In this document: in pieces, positions 30,752 through 43,134 of the stretch
How the letters are laid out: every line of letters starts with the position of its first letter
How positions within the stretch are numbered: the first letter of the stretch is position 1
From: Cornus controversa
Lineage: Eukaryota; Streptophyta; Magnoliopsida; Cornales; Cornaceae
Assembly: GCA_026545225.1 (NCBI GenBank)
Contig: CM048852.1
Coordinates: 10,340,501 to 10,404,500 of the forward strand
DNA: 64,000 nt
Direction of reading: 5' to 3'
Notes under the pieces: generated by a model
The model's database searches: none
Seen by the model: the letters and a program-made list of their open reading frames with translations, nothing else
What the model was told of the DNA's origin: nothing
Program-made: the position numbers and the translations under genes

Positions 30752-31558
30752 ATAGGGGCTGTTTAACACAACTTTCTCCACTGTTCTTTGTCTCTGTAAT
30801 TAACAGAGAAATTTTATAGAAAGCAGTTTGATTGATTACAATTACAACTTGGAGCTTTGGGGAAATTTATCATATCTTCTCCATTAGCTTAATCAAAAGA
30901 AAAAGAATCTCATTAAGCATGAAAATTATATTTATTTTTCTTTGAAAAATTTTCCTTCAAAAAAATTAGGTCAAAACAATTTGAAGATCCTTAAGAAAGA
31001 CAATTTTTGGATATTTGTCTCGTACAGTAATTGCTGAAAATTATTTAAAAAAACATGAGTCCTTCACTTAGTTTAAAGAACAGATATGGACATGGGGTAT
31101 AGGTACAACACAATAAGGATAAAACTATACCACAAAGATTAAAAAAATAATAATAAAAGGCACGAGCCCACAGCAAGGATACAATAATAATATATTATTA
31201 TTTACAAACATTATTTTTTTGACAAGTTCATCTATAATACCATGGATTATTATTATGTTGTTTATAAATAAATAAAAGGCAACTACTCATTTCATCATTA
31301 TGCTTAATTAAGTATGATCTTGTTAATTTTCATCTTATTTGATGATAACAGCTAAAGAATTTTGGTTTATCCAGAATATTTACTTGAATAGATTACATAA
31401 TGAAGAGAGATGCAGGGGCTTTTACTTGCAGAATTTATCCAGAAACTTTTACTGCTTACAGGTGATGTACGGTAGAGGGATGAAGACTTTCGTGTTCATG
31501 AAATGGGAATTTTTTGAACAAGAACAAACCCAAAATAACAAAAGCTTTTGTTTGGCTT
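30752..31558. other. Intergenic with one exon-like segment
   Basis: Mostly AT-rich. Between 'tgatgataacag' (about 31,352) and 'cttacag/gtgatg' (about 31,460) an open plus-strand segment (LSRNFYCLQ and similar) has splice-like edges, but the peptide is not recognised and may be chance. Confidence 0.3.
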
Positions 31559-32830
31559 TTTTTTTTTTTGACAAGATTGTATTCAAACAGGGAACGCAAC
31601 CCGCAAAAGATACAAAAGGGCCAAATGGGGCCCTTAGACCCTCAAAGTATCCAAAAAAAATCAACTATCTCCCCTAAAGATTTACAATTCCTCCCCAAAA
31701 CCCAACAAAAGAGAGAGCTAAGGATAGAAAATTTCAGCATTCCTAAAGGAGTCTCCTCACCATCAAAAGACCTCCTAAATCTGTTCCCTCCACAAGCACC
31801 ACCAAACACAAAAAAGCGTCGCCCTCCAAAAGTCACGAGCTTGGGAACCCACTGTACAGTCTCTCCAAGCCTCAATCATGCCTCTAGAGGATCGTGGCAT
31901 AACCCACTAAACCCCAAATAGCCCCAAAATCATGCCCCAACTATCATGTGCCACTCGACAATGCAAAAGAAGGGAAGGTGATCAACTGACTCTTCATCTT
32001 TCTTACACAAACACCACCAATTCACAATAATATGATTCCTTATCCTCAAATTATCCTGAGTCTGAATCTTCTCCAGAACAGCTGTCCAAACAAAGAAGGA
32101 CACTTTAAGAGGGGCCTTAGTGAGCAAACAGCCTTCCACGAAAAAGCAGGCCCCAAAGCGTCTGAAAAACTCCTGTAGAATGAGCGAACATCAAACCTCC
32201 CCTAAGGGGAAGGCACCCATACTAAAGAGTCAATCTTGCCACTATCCACCTCCTGGTGATAGACAAGCTCCAAAAATCTCACGGCATCCTCCATCTCCCA
32301 ATCCTGAAAATCTCTCAAAAAATGCACATCTCAAATCGTCCTTCCACTATCAAGCCAATAATAGTGCCTAGGGCATTTTTATCCTGCACAATCCAAAATA
32401 ATGAGGGAAACGAACGAGCCAATGGGCAGTCACCGCACCAAGTATCCTCCCAAAACCGAGTGCTCCTACCATCCCCAACCTTGAATTTGATGTGTTTAGA
32501 AAATTCGTGCCATCCCTTCCGAATGAACTTCCAAACACCAACCCCCAGGAGCCCTCACCTCCGAGGTACTCCAACCTCCACACCCTTCCCCAAATTTGAA
32601 AGAAACAACCCTCCTCCAAAGTCTCTGCCTCTCCTTCCCAAACCTCCACAGCCACTTACCTAATAAAGCCTCATTAAAAGGCATTAATCTCCTAATACCC
32701 AAACCACCCACCTGAATTGGCTTGCACACCTACTCCAAGCAAACGAGATGATATTTGAACTCCTCTCCCATACCACCCCAAAGGATGTTGCACTGAAGCC
32801 TCTCAATCCTTAAACTATCTAATTAGACAG
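31559..32830 (-). mobile_element. L1-type LINE, 5'-truncated and decayed
   Basis: Minus strand carries the end of a plant L1 ORF2. First comes the reverse transcriptase tail (LQCNILWGGMGEEFKYHL, then VCKPIQVGGLGIRRLMPFNE, ALLGKWLWRFGKERQRLWRR). After it comes the zinc-binding zf-RVT domain (KAPLKVSFFVWTAVLEKIQT, LCKKDEESVDHLPFFC). Several stops and frameshifts break it. The element ends on the minus strand in an A-run (T-run at 31,559-31,570 on plus). The endonuclease and most of the reverse transcriptase are absent, as usual after incomplete reverse transcription. A target duplication was not identified. Confidence 0.85.
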
Positions 32831-34190
<1,360 letters not shown>

Positions 34191-34401
34191 GTATTTTCGC
34201 TTAACTATAGGGGAGGTCAGTGGTGGAGGCATGTTATGTACAGTGAGGGCAATTGCCCCCACTGAAATTTTCTGTTATTCTTATTTTTTATACAAAAAAA
34301 AATTAATTTAATAATTATAAAAATGCCCCCACTAAACCCCTAAAAAATTCACAAAAGGCCTTAAGAAAACTTCCAAAATTCAAAAAGACCTCTCATTTTC
34401 T

Positions 34402-35262
34402 AATTCAATGGCCAAACATAATTTTCAAAATTCAGAAAAAAACCCATGTATTTTCTCTTCCAGCAGGTCCCACAAAATTTATAAGAATAAAATTTTAGAA
34501 AAGACCCATTCTTTGCTATTTATTATTTTGGTTCAAAACTTTTTATCATATTATTATTAACGGTTGCCTCCTCTGAAGTAAATTCCTAGATCTACAACTA
34601 GGGAGGTCAGTGTAATTTTCATGTATTATATATAGGTAAAATATGAATTTTTATATATGGGATGCAAACACACAACAAATAATTCTCCTATAAAACAAAA
34701 GATAAAAGGATTTAAAGAGAAAAAGAAAGAGTAGTGCAACTTGAGTGGGGAGAATGAAAGAAAGAGAACAGAGAGAACCTTAACATTATAACTTAGAGGA
34801 CAAGAAATAGCCAGACCACTCATTTTATAATTCATTGGCCCAACATAATTTTCAAAATTCAGAAAAAACCCATGTCTTTTCTCTTCCAACGGATCCCACA
34901 AAATTTTTCAGAATTAAAATTCAGAAAAGACCCCTTCTTTGCTATTTATTATTTTGGATCAAAATTTCTTATTATATTATTGTTAATGGTTGCCTCCTCT
35001 TCTGAAGTAAATTCCTGGCTCTACTACTGAGGGAGGTCAGCGTAATTTTCATGTATTATATATAGGTAAAATATATATTTCTATATATGGGATCCAAATA
35101 CACAACAAATAATTCTCCTATAAAATGGAAGACAAAGGGATTTAAAGAGAAAAAGAAAGAGTAGGAAAAAAAAAACCCAAGTGCAACTTGAGTAGGGAGA
35201 AGGAAAGAAAGAGAACAGGGAGAACCTTAACTCTATAAATTAGAAGACAAGAAATAGACAGA
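34402..35262. repeat. 430-bp tandem duplication
   Basis: Anchors repeat at a spacing of 429-430 bp. 'cataattttcaaaattcag' is at about 34,416 and 34,846, and 'atgtattatatataggtaaa' at 34,621 and 35,051. 'gtgcaacttgag' near 34,734 and 35,182 also repeats. Each copy contains 'gaggtcag(t/c)gtaattttc', the edge of the dispersed MITE-like family, and 'ggttgcctcctct' beside 'gaagtaaattcct'. Confidence 0.85.
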
Positions 35263-36161
35263 CAATATGTGTGCACTGTGCTTTGGCCTCCCTTTCTCCC
35301 TCTTCTTCTTTCCTCTCTCTACAATATATGTAGCCTGTGTTTTGTGTAACAATGGTTCGCTGGCTGAAAACAATTGGCTCTTGAGCCCTCTTCATTGGTT
35401 TATTAAGCTAAAGCATTGCTCTCCGAATTATGACTCTCATATATATATATATATATAGCTCGGGAAAAAAGAAAAGAAAAGAAAACCATGACATCTGTAG
35501 TAATATCAAACACATGTCCAGACGTGTCCTATACGACCACAGCACATACATTAAGAACAAAAGGAGAAAGATACAAAATATGTAGATCAATTTGGAGAAA
35601 ATATACAAAAATATGTAGATCAATTTGGAGATAATATACAAAGTTCAAACAATCAGTCCACAAAAACAACCAAATACCAAATCTGAAAGTTCAGATTTAA
35701 CGTGAAAAGACCTAATTTATAACGAGAGAACTTTGTTGAGGCCATACATAAAAAATAAAAATAAAATAAACACAACAATAAAAGAATCACAAATTTTGAT
35801 TGTTTGAAAAAGAACTAACTCACCACTGCAATTGTCTCTATAAATCGACGAGAAGGAAACGAAGCAAAGTGTTGAGAGCAATGACTATTGCCTCCTCTGT
35901 AAATTCTTCTTCGTTCCTCCCCTTGCAGTTGCAATAGCAAACCCTATAAACCTTTGCGGCTTTAACCTAACCCAATGCGATTTGGCTTTGGCTTTGTATT
36001 TTGTCCTTTGTTTTTTTTTTTATTGTTCTTTTTTCCTTTTATTAGAGTAGTGATATGACATCCATTCTCAATGTGTATCAAGCGTACGTAAAAAGCCGCA
36101 CTGTCGATTCAAATCCAACCGTTCACTGTAATTTCAATTTCAAGTCCAAGAATCACAACCA

Positions 36162-36205
<44 letters not shown>
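35263..36205. other. Intergenic with low complexity
   Basis: Short plus-strand frame at 35,267 (MCALCFGLPF) is not recognised. TA tract 35,438-35,457, a short duplication 'aatatgtagatcaatttgga' near 35,577 and 35,608, and a long TA tract 36,168-36,203. No gene called. Confidence 0.4.
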
Positions 36206-36207
<2 letters not shown>

Positions 36208-37553
36208 GTTAAGTACATAAAATGCTCCCGTTATATACAAAATTTGCAAATATTTCTATTGTTTGAAAAATCTCTTATACTTTTTAATTTGTGCAAATTA
36301 ATGACAAATCTTTAATTTGAATAATGAATAACCAAAGTACCCTTATTTTATAAATAAATAATAAAAAAGAGTAAAGTGTAAAAAAACTCATGTTATATAC
36401 AAAGTATACAAATACCCCTCCCCCGACGATCAATTAACTCCCTTACATTTTTAAAAATGTGCAAATAAGGACATTTTATCAATTTAATAATTAAAATGTC
36501 TAAAATACCCTCATACCCTTGTATTATGTTTGAATGTCCAAAAAAGGCTCATTCGAATATCAATTTTTTATTTATTTAAAAAGTGTGCGAATATATCCTT
36601 AGTTTTCACTCACCGAGTCCAACCAGTGTATCCATTTCTAGGCCTATCCAAAATAATAAAATAATTAAAATAAATTTTTAATTAATAAAAAAAATAAGAA
36701 AAAATTATCAATTTCTCATTTATTTAAAAAATGTGTAAATACCCTCTTCATTTTCATTCGCCAATAAGGACATTTTGTCCATTTAACAATTAAAACGTTT
36801 AAAATACCCTCACACTCTTGTGCTATGTTTGGATGTCCAAAAAGGACTCATTCGAATATCAATTTTTTTATTTATTTAAAAAGTGTGCGAATACATCCTT
36901 AGTTTTCACTCGCCGAACTCAACCAGTGTATCCATTTCCAGGCCTATCTGAAATAATAAAATAATTAAAATATATTTTTAATTAATAAAAAAATAAGAAA
37001 AAATTATCAATTTCTCATTTATTTAAAAAAATGTGTGAATACCCCCTTCATTTTCATTCGCCAAGCCCAACCAGTGGGTCCATTTTCGAGTCCATTAGAA
37101 ATAATAAAATATATTTTTAGTTAATATAAAAATATAAAATGGAAAATATGACATCCAAACATGGTATAAGGGTATCAAAGGTTGTGAGGGGCATTTTGGT
37201 CATTTAAAATGGGTATTTTGGGAATTTCAATGATTTTTTTTATCATAATTGATGGAGAGGGGTATTCGCATAAATTTTCAAATGTTTGGGGGTTATATGC
37301 ACATATTACACTGCAGGAGTGTTTCACACACAATTTGTATATAGTAAGGCTTTTTACAATTTGCCTTCAAAAAAAATAAAACATGAAATGACAAAACGGG
37401 TACTTTTGAGTTTTCAAAAAAATCTGATATCATCAATTTGCTCCAAATTTTAAAATTATAGGGCTTTATATGCACATACCAAATAGCAAGAGTGTTTCTT
37501 CCACATTTTTTTCTGCATAGCGCCCCGGGGGGGGGGGGTTATGCACTTAACCC
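36206..37553. mobile_element. Non-autonomous TIR element (GGGTTAAGTRCATAA ends) with internal duplication
   Basis: Left end 'gggttaagtacataaaatgc' and right end 'ttatgcacttaaccc' are inverted repeats. Inside, a block of about 299 bp is duplicated in tandem (from 36,471 and from 36,770), with markers 'gtgtgcgaata(t/c)atccttag' and 'caaccagtgtatccatttc'. Near the right end 'atatgcacata' occurs twice and a GC run 'gcgccccggggggggggggt' lies at about 37,520-37,539. Flanks are AT-rich so a target duplication cannot be judged. No protein is encoded. Confidence 0.6.
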
Positions 37554-37599
37554 AATATATAATATAGAAATGAATAATAATAACTTCTAAATTCTAGTG

Positions 37600-37633
<34 letters not shown>

Positions 37634-37713
37634 TAAAATATACAATATATAAATAAATACTAATAGCTTCTAAATTATAGTGTTTTATTTATATATAAAG
37701 TATAAAATATAAC

Positions 37714-37869
37714 TAGGGGTGCACAAGTAAGAGTTTGTTTCTTGTCAATGTTAAAAAAAATAAAAAAATAATTGACAAAGAACCGTTGGAATCGGTACCG
37801 GAACCGAACCGAACTCAACGATTCCAGTTCTATCAGAAATCGTAATAAACTGAATCATGTGCATCCCTA
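37714..37869. mobile_element. Degenerate copy of the GGAACC hAT MITE
   Basis: Ends TAGGGGTGCAC and GTGCATCCCTA match the MITE at 15,572-16,301 with one change. The interior keeps 'ggtaccggaaccgaaccgaa'. It is 156 bp and has no visible 8-bp target duplication, so it is older or deleted. Confidence 0.65.
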
Positions 37870-37990
37870 CTCATATCAATTCGAAGGAAAGAGATTCATG
37901 TTCTTATTGGACATAAAAGTTACATAAATTTTAATTTATATTGATATTTTTATCTCTATTTATATATACTTATATATGACACTACATATA

Positions 37991-38210
37991 AGGTAAATTA
38001 TACTAACCTCCCTTCTAAACAGGATAAATCAAAGAAACTTTTCCTAATTTTTAAAAAAATTCACTCACCTCCCCTTTATGTAACACCTATGTAACAAATT
38101 GACTTCTGCCTTATAGTCAAAGATAGTCAACGCTAATGTTATACTCTATCAAATTAAAAATATCTATTCTACTCTTAAAATGTCTGTGAAGACATTTTTG
38201 CTCTCTCACT
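37991..38210. mobile_element. MITE-like element with AGGTAAATTATACTAACCTCC end
   Basis: The left edge resembles the edge at 11,893, and the following 'attgacttctgccttatagt' stretch resembles sequences in similar elements. The right end is undefined. Confidence 0.35.
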
Positions 38211-38457
38211 ACCACCTAATTTTCTCTTAATGCCCTCTCTATTTAAAATACTCTCGCTCTAAACTCTCCCTCTTTCTAAAATATAATTGGGTCTCTCTCT
38301 ACAAATACATGCATATGTATATATGTATATGTGTATATATATATATGAATGCATATACAGTAAGTATATATATGAATGTAATTATATATAGATATTCATG
38401 GTTACCATGGAAGTATCATTCAAATATATATATGGAAGTACCCTACGTATATATACA

Positions 38458-38461
<4 letters not shown>

Positions 38462-38496
<35 letters not shown>

Positions 38497-38870
38497 CACT
38501 TGGTATGCACAAAAGGTACTTCCATGTGTTATGTAGTGTCTCAAATTCCTATTGAGTTGGGTTATGAATTGTAATGTTTTTAGACTTAAGCTCAAAGTAA
38601 TTGTATTTAAGCCCCCAAGTAATTCTATTCCTTGCCCAACAAGGATTTGTATTACTTGTTCATCAAACTAAAGAGTTCTATAAATAGAGATGGGGTTAGG
38701 TGGAGATCGTAGAGAAGAAAAGAGAATGAAAAAATAAGATAGAGGGTGGGTACAACAATAAAGAGACGTAGCCTCATAGAAATTGATGAGTAAGTGTGTG
38801 AAGGTAGAGCTGATGGTGAGCGTTTAGGACACTAATGATGGTTGAGTGGTAGACCAAGAAATGCTTGGTT
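38462..38870 (+). mobile_element. LTR-like sequence (Copia-type?) with TATA box
   Basis: After a TA tract (38,462-38,490), about 350 bp has LTR features: 'tgttatgtagtgtctcaaat' as a possible start (about 38,529), a TATA box 'tctataaatagagatgg' near 38,681, and a GA-rich leader. It abuts Copia integrase on the opposite strand and may not belong to it. Confidence 0.35.
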
Positions 38871-40846
38871 ATCCAACATCACACCCTATTGGATTTCTTA
38901 CCATTCCATAGCTTATAGGGTGTCTTATCAAGTTTCTTTTGAATAATAACTCTATTTATGACATAGCAAAAAGTGCTAACGACTTCGGCCCAAAAATATC
39001 TAGGTAAATTATGCTCATTAAGCATAGTCCTAATCATTTCTTGAAAGGATCTATTCTTCCTTTCAACAACACCATTTTGTTGAGGAGTCCTAAAAGCCGA
39101 AAGATTGTGATCATAGCCATTTTCATCACAAAATTTTTCTAATTCATGATTTTCAAATTCTCTACCTCTATCATTCCTAATGGTCTTAATTTTTTAGTCA
39201 TTTTCATTTTGAAATTTTCTACAAAATTTGACAAAAGTTGCATGAGCCTCCTTCTTGTGAGTGAGAAAGAAAACCCAATAAAGTCTAGTGTAATCATCAA
39301 CAATAACAAATGTATAAAGTTTTCCACCTAAACTTGCTACTCTCTCCAGACCAAACAAATCCATATAAAACAATTCTAAAGGTCTAGAAAATGTGATGTC
39401 CTTTTTCTTATTAAAGGAGGACTTGACTTGCTTCCCTATTTGACAAGCATTACAAGTCTTGTCTTTTATGAACTTAACCTTTGGGAAGCTGATGTGATTT
39501 CAATTCTACTTAACTACTCACAATAGAACGAGTACTCGTAGGACAGGGCTATATAGAGGGTGTCGAACCTCAAGGACTTGCAAGGTTGAATTATTATGTT
39601 AGTTAGTCTTTAAATTAATTCTAAAATAATTAGAAAATAATTGTTGATATTTGTTCTTTAATTTAATTGAGAAAATTAAAGTTATTTGTAAATTTATTTT
39701 ATGAAATTTAATCCAGAAGAGAAGGTCCTGGGAATTGACTTCACCACTAACCTTCTGACAATGATAATTGTACTAATTTGTGACGTGATCTAATCTATGC
39801 ATTCAGAAAAGAATGGCTACAAGCCTAATTCAGTTCTATCAAGAGGATTCGTTCAACATACAATTAAGCATAACTCGTCTTCGCTTAGCATGGCCTATAC
39901 ATCGGATTAACTAATGATATGATAACCCATCTTTGTTTAGTACGAATTATCAAAACTCTAAGTTGAACGATCTCTGAAAACTATTGTATAACCCGTCTTA
40001 ACAAAATCATAGAAGTTGAAAAGAACCAACTCTAATCATGCAAATTTACATTCATTCTACAAGAACAAGATTCAATATGCAATGAAATAATCCATTAAAA
40101 TTCAAACTAACAGCACAGCTCTTGTTAAGTCTTGGTTATACAATCAATGCACAAATTAAGTCGTTCCCAAATTAATATACAAATTAAAACATTGAAAGAC
40201 AGGTTAGGGTTATGTCACTTCCCCGAAATGGTGTTTAGCTGCTCATGATCGGAGGTCCAAGCTTAAACGATGATGAAATCGCCATCTTCTTGCTCGTATC
40301 GTCACGAATCGCCTCTATATATCTCTCTGTATTTCTCCCCTCCAGCATAATAATACCCTAGTTTTCTTTCTTTTCTCCCCTTTTACTTTGTGAAGAAAAC
40401 ACAAACGGGACACCTGGCCTCCCAAAGTGGCAAATACGTATAAGAAAATGGCACCTGTGCCTCAAAAAGCGGAATTTGTGCCCAAAAAGTGGCAGCTGCG
40501 CAAATAAGGCAGAAAGGTGCCGTAAAAATCCGTTTTAGGAAATTTTTGTGAAATATGAAAATGTACAGAATTGAATTTTCTTCAACCTATATTGAGTTTG
40601 GGTCATTTTGACAATCGTGTACGGAGTTATGGTACGAATACCAAAATGGGTCCAGAACTTTTTAAGCTTGAATTGGCCCAATCTTCACTGTGAATAAGCT
40701 CGTGATCCTTTTCTTCATTTAGATTCATTTCCAACCCATTTCTTTAGTCCCTTAAGTTTGGATCTTCAATGTAAACATATCTCATGTGTAACGCCCCACC
40801 CTATCCCGACACAATATTGTCCGCTTTTGGTTCCCCCGGACCAGAG

Positions 40847-40916
40847 TCTTCCCAGGGGGTCACCCATCCTGGTACTACTCCCAGCTAAGCACGCTTAACT
40901 GTGGAGTTCTGGTGGG
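40847..40916 (-). other. 5S rRNA-like segment, Cassandra LTR copy 1
   Basis: On the minus strand this reads CAGTTAAGCGTGCTTAGC, then AGTAGTACCAGGATGGGTGA and CCCCCTGGGAAG. It keeps the box A, intermediate element and box C of the 5S internal Pol III promoter. It is not a 5S gene: both ends of the 120-nt RNA are replaced by LTR sequence. Confidence 0.88.
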
Positions 40917-41226
40917 TTCACAACCATCACGGCTTTAAAACGTGTTGTGTCATAGAAGGGTGATAATCATACATATAATACTTCCCCATTCCACACCCAA
41001 GCGATGTGGGATTGAGCACCCTGTAGCCTGCCAGTGTGGTAGCTCGCCCAGTGTCTCGCACCCGCCCACATCACACCCGCCCACAAGGGTCACCACAATC
41101 GACCCCCCTAGGAGGCCCGACGTCCCTGTCGGCACACTTCCGGCTGGGTCAGGCTCTGATACCATTTGTAACGCCCCACCCTATCCCGACACAATATTGT
41201 CCGCTTTTGGTTCCCCCGGACCAGAG

Positions 41227-41294
41227 ACTTCCCAGGGGTCACCCATCCTGGTACTACTCCCAGCTAAGCACGCTTAACTGTGGAGTTCTGGTGG
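41227..41294 (-). other. 5S rRNA-like segment, Cassandra LTR copy 2
   Basis: Same arrangement as copy 1, with one G fewer in the G-run after the box C region. Promoter boxes are intact. Confidence 0.88.
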
Positions 41295-41545
41295 GTTCAC
41301 AACCATCACGGCTTTAAAACGCGTTGTGTCATAGAAGGGTGATAAACATACATATAATACTTCCCCATTCCACACCCAGGCGATGTGGGATTGAGCACCC
41401 TGTAGCCTGCCAGTGTGGTAGCTCGCCCAGTGTCTCGCACCCGCCCACATTACACCCGCCCACAAGGGTCACCACAATCCACCCCCCTAGGAGGCCTGAC
41501 GTCCCCGTCGGCACACTTCCGGCTGGGTCAAGCTCTGATACCATT

Positions 41546-41603
41546 TGTAACGCCCCACCCTATCCCGACACAATATTGTGTCGGGATAGGGTGGGGCGTT
41601 ACA
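41546..41603. repeat. Perfect 58-bp palindrome at the end of the Cassandra
   Basis: TGTAACGCCCC... runs to the centre CAATATTG (41,574/41,575) and is followed by its exact reverse complement, ending GGGGCGTTACA. It replaces the outer LTR on this side and abuts the target duplication TCATG. Confidence 0.95.
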
Positions 41604-42559
41604 TCATGGGTCAAACTTCAGCTTCCTACTAAAATAGCACCATCTGTAGCCCGATTGCGCCATTATTAATCAGAATTATCCTCAATCACCTGAAATCATG
41701 AAAAGATTAAAATTATTAATAAAAATATGAAATAAATATTACTAAGACACTAATTCATATAATTTTAGGGGCATTGAATACACAACATTCATTACTCATT
41801 AGAAGCCTTTGACTAAGTCTTTATTAGACAATCTTGAGATTAAGTTCATGCTAGCATGACCTAATCTTCTATGCCACAACCAACTACTATCACTAGAGGA
41901 AATAAAGCATGTGAATCTTTGATCAAACAATTCACAAAGAATAATAGTATACAAGTTATTGTTTCTATGAGGATTAAAAATTTTCAAACCATCCTTTTCA
42001 ACTATGAAATCTCTCGATTTAAAGATGATGAAGCACAAATTCGCTCCCGACCTGGTCAAACGCCAACCTATAAAATGACAAATAAAAGGTAACCGGAAGG
42101 ACACCAGCGTGGTGCCGACCGATTTCACTCCGACACTCAAGTTAGATATTGAAAAGGCTTTTAAAGCTATAACGACACTCAGAGGGTATTAATTGTGTAC
42201 CTGATATATGGACCATCTTTATATTTATAGTGGTCTGACGAAAATGTGTCCTAGTAGGAGATTGGCTCTTCAGTTCTCCAAACTTATCCATAGATAGAAA
42301 AGTCCTGGTCAAAACACATATTTTATCCATGTCATATAAATTTCAATTGTTACTCCATACGTTTTACAATCAGAGTCAAATACTCTATCAGATGCCCCCT
42401 GTTCATGAGGGTTGTTCGTCGAACTTTAGGAACACCTCAACTGGCTTGTTAGACTGTAAAATAGGACCTTTGGCCCACGAAATTTTGCTAAACCTCCACC
42501 TTGGACTCTAGATCCCACCCCAACCAACTAATGGGCCCCGAACTCACGACCTCTGAAGA

Positions 42560-42815
42560 CTGGGTTGCCCCTTTTAGGGATCGGCTCTAGCCGGCCTTAG
42601 CGGTTGCCCTGGTCTGCCTCTAAAGATCGGCCTTGGTTGGGCCCTAAGGGCCGGCCTTAGCTGGTCTCAAGGGACCGGCCTTGGCCGGGCCCTAGGGGCC
42701 GATCTTGGTTATCCTCTTGGACTGACCTTGGCTAGCTCGTAAGGGCTGACCTGGACGGTTATAAGGCTTGGTCTTGGACGGTTCCTAGGGCTTGGCCTTA
42801 GACGGTCTACAGGGA
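42560..42815 (+). repeat. GC-rich tandem array in the LTR
   Basis: Six to eight diverged units of roughly 35-45 bp share 'ggccttggccgggccctagg', 'ggccgatcttgg' or 'gacggttcctagggcttgg'. Stands out from the AT-rich background. Confidence 0.75.
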
Positions 42816-42942
42816 AGGTTTTTCGTTAGCGCTTTTATGCTATTTTCTCGACCATTACCTTTGTGACCATTGCCTTTTGAATGTTAGAACATAGCCATTT
42901 GTAATCAGAACGTTATACTTTGAACGTTTCTTGGTGGCCATG

Positions 42943-42953
42943 CCTATATAAAC
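42943..42953 (+). promoter_or_regulatory. TATA box of the Gypsy-type LTR
   Basis: 'cctatataaac' about 30-40 bp before a pyrimidine-rich leader. Role inferred from position. Confidence 0.45.
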
Positions 42954-43134
42954 TTTCTAATATCTTCATTTCTCTACACACCATCAGGTTACCATCCAGT
43001 ATATGCAATACTTTATCACTTTTTCTTTGTCTCGTTGCCTCTATTTTCTTCAGCACAATTTCTAGAAACTAGACCCCGAGCCTTTTGCTCCTTACTCTCC
43101 CCTCTATGAAGCTCTTGAGTTCATTTATTTCTAC

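Larger units (their letters stand above)
40787..41603 (-). mobile_element. Cassandra TRIM retrotransposon, LTR-int-LTR-int-partial LTR
   Basis: Units of 380 and 379 bp start TGTAACGCCCCACC at 40,787, 41,167 and 41,546. Each full unit holds an LTR with a 5S rRNA-like segment and a short internal part with the primer site complement GCTCTGATACCA (41,153-41,164 and 41,532-41,543). These features, plus the 'aaagcggacaatat' block, identify Cassandra. LTRs: about 40,787-41,018 and 41,167-41,397; internal parts about 41,019-41,166 and 41,398-41,545. The third LTR has only 29 bp and is followed by its own inverse. TCATG at 40,782-40,786 and 41,604-41,608 is a perfect 5-bp target duplication. Cassandra encodes no protein. 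Confidence 0.92.
39490..41801 (-). mobile_element. LTR-like insertion in Copia integrase, with TSD; hosts a Cassandra
   Basis: The block starts TGATGTGATTTC on the plus strand and ends CTCATTA. GAAGC occurs at 39,485-39,489 and 41,802-41,806. Removing the block plus one copy restores the Copia frame at the HHCC motif. Without the Cassandra (822 bp with its duplication) it is about 1.5 kb and has no coding sequence, so it is probably a solo LTR. Orientation is taken from the window-start copy, whose end (CACATCA) matches the minus-strand end here; the other end reads TA instead of TG. 'ctctatatagccctgt' near the minus-strand 3' end may be a TATA element. Confidence 0.75.
38881..42035 (-). pseudogene. 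Copia GAG-pre-integrase and integrase core, split by an insertion
   Basis: Minus strand: 41,802-42,035 carries KDGLKIFNPHRNNNLYTI, then SSWLWHRRLGHASMNLISRL, SNKDLVKGF. The frame resumes at 39,484 with PKVKFIKDKTCNACQIGKQV, completing the HHCC zinc motif. Then come the integrase core FVIVDDYTRLYWVFFLTHKK, NDRGREFENHELEKFCDENG and RTPQQNGVVERKNRSFQEMI (DDE catalytic pattern), ending near 38,881 (TPYKLWNGKKSNRV). One in-frame stop follows QNEND. Reverse transcriptase and RNase H are missing. The gap between the halves is the LTR element at 39,490-41,801. Confidence 0.85.
42036..43075 (+). mobile_element. Gypsy-type LTR region
   Basis: Upstream of the gag-like remnant at 43,135. Contains a GC-rich tandem array (42,560-42,815) and a TATA box 'cctatataaac' at about 42,943-42,953 followed by a leader. 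The 5' limit near 42,036, where Copia sequence ends, is approximate. No primer site recognised. Confidence 0.5.

Noticed and set aside
40847-40916. 5S rRNA gene
   Set aside because: Only the central promoter-bearing part is 5S-like and it is embedded in TG...CA LTRs with tRNA-Met primer sites; this is Cassandra.
40942-41669. Pro-rich proteins of about 90-110 residues
   Set aside because: They are frames through the GC-rich Cassandra internal regions and repeat with its 380-bp period.
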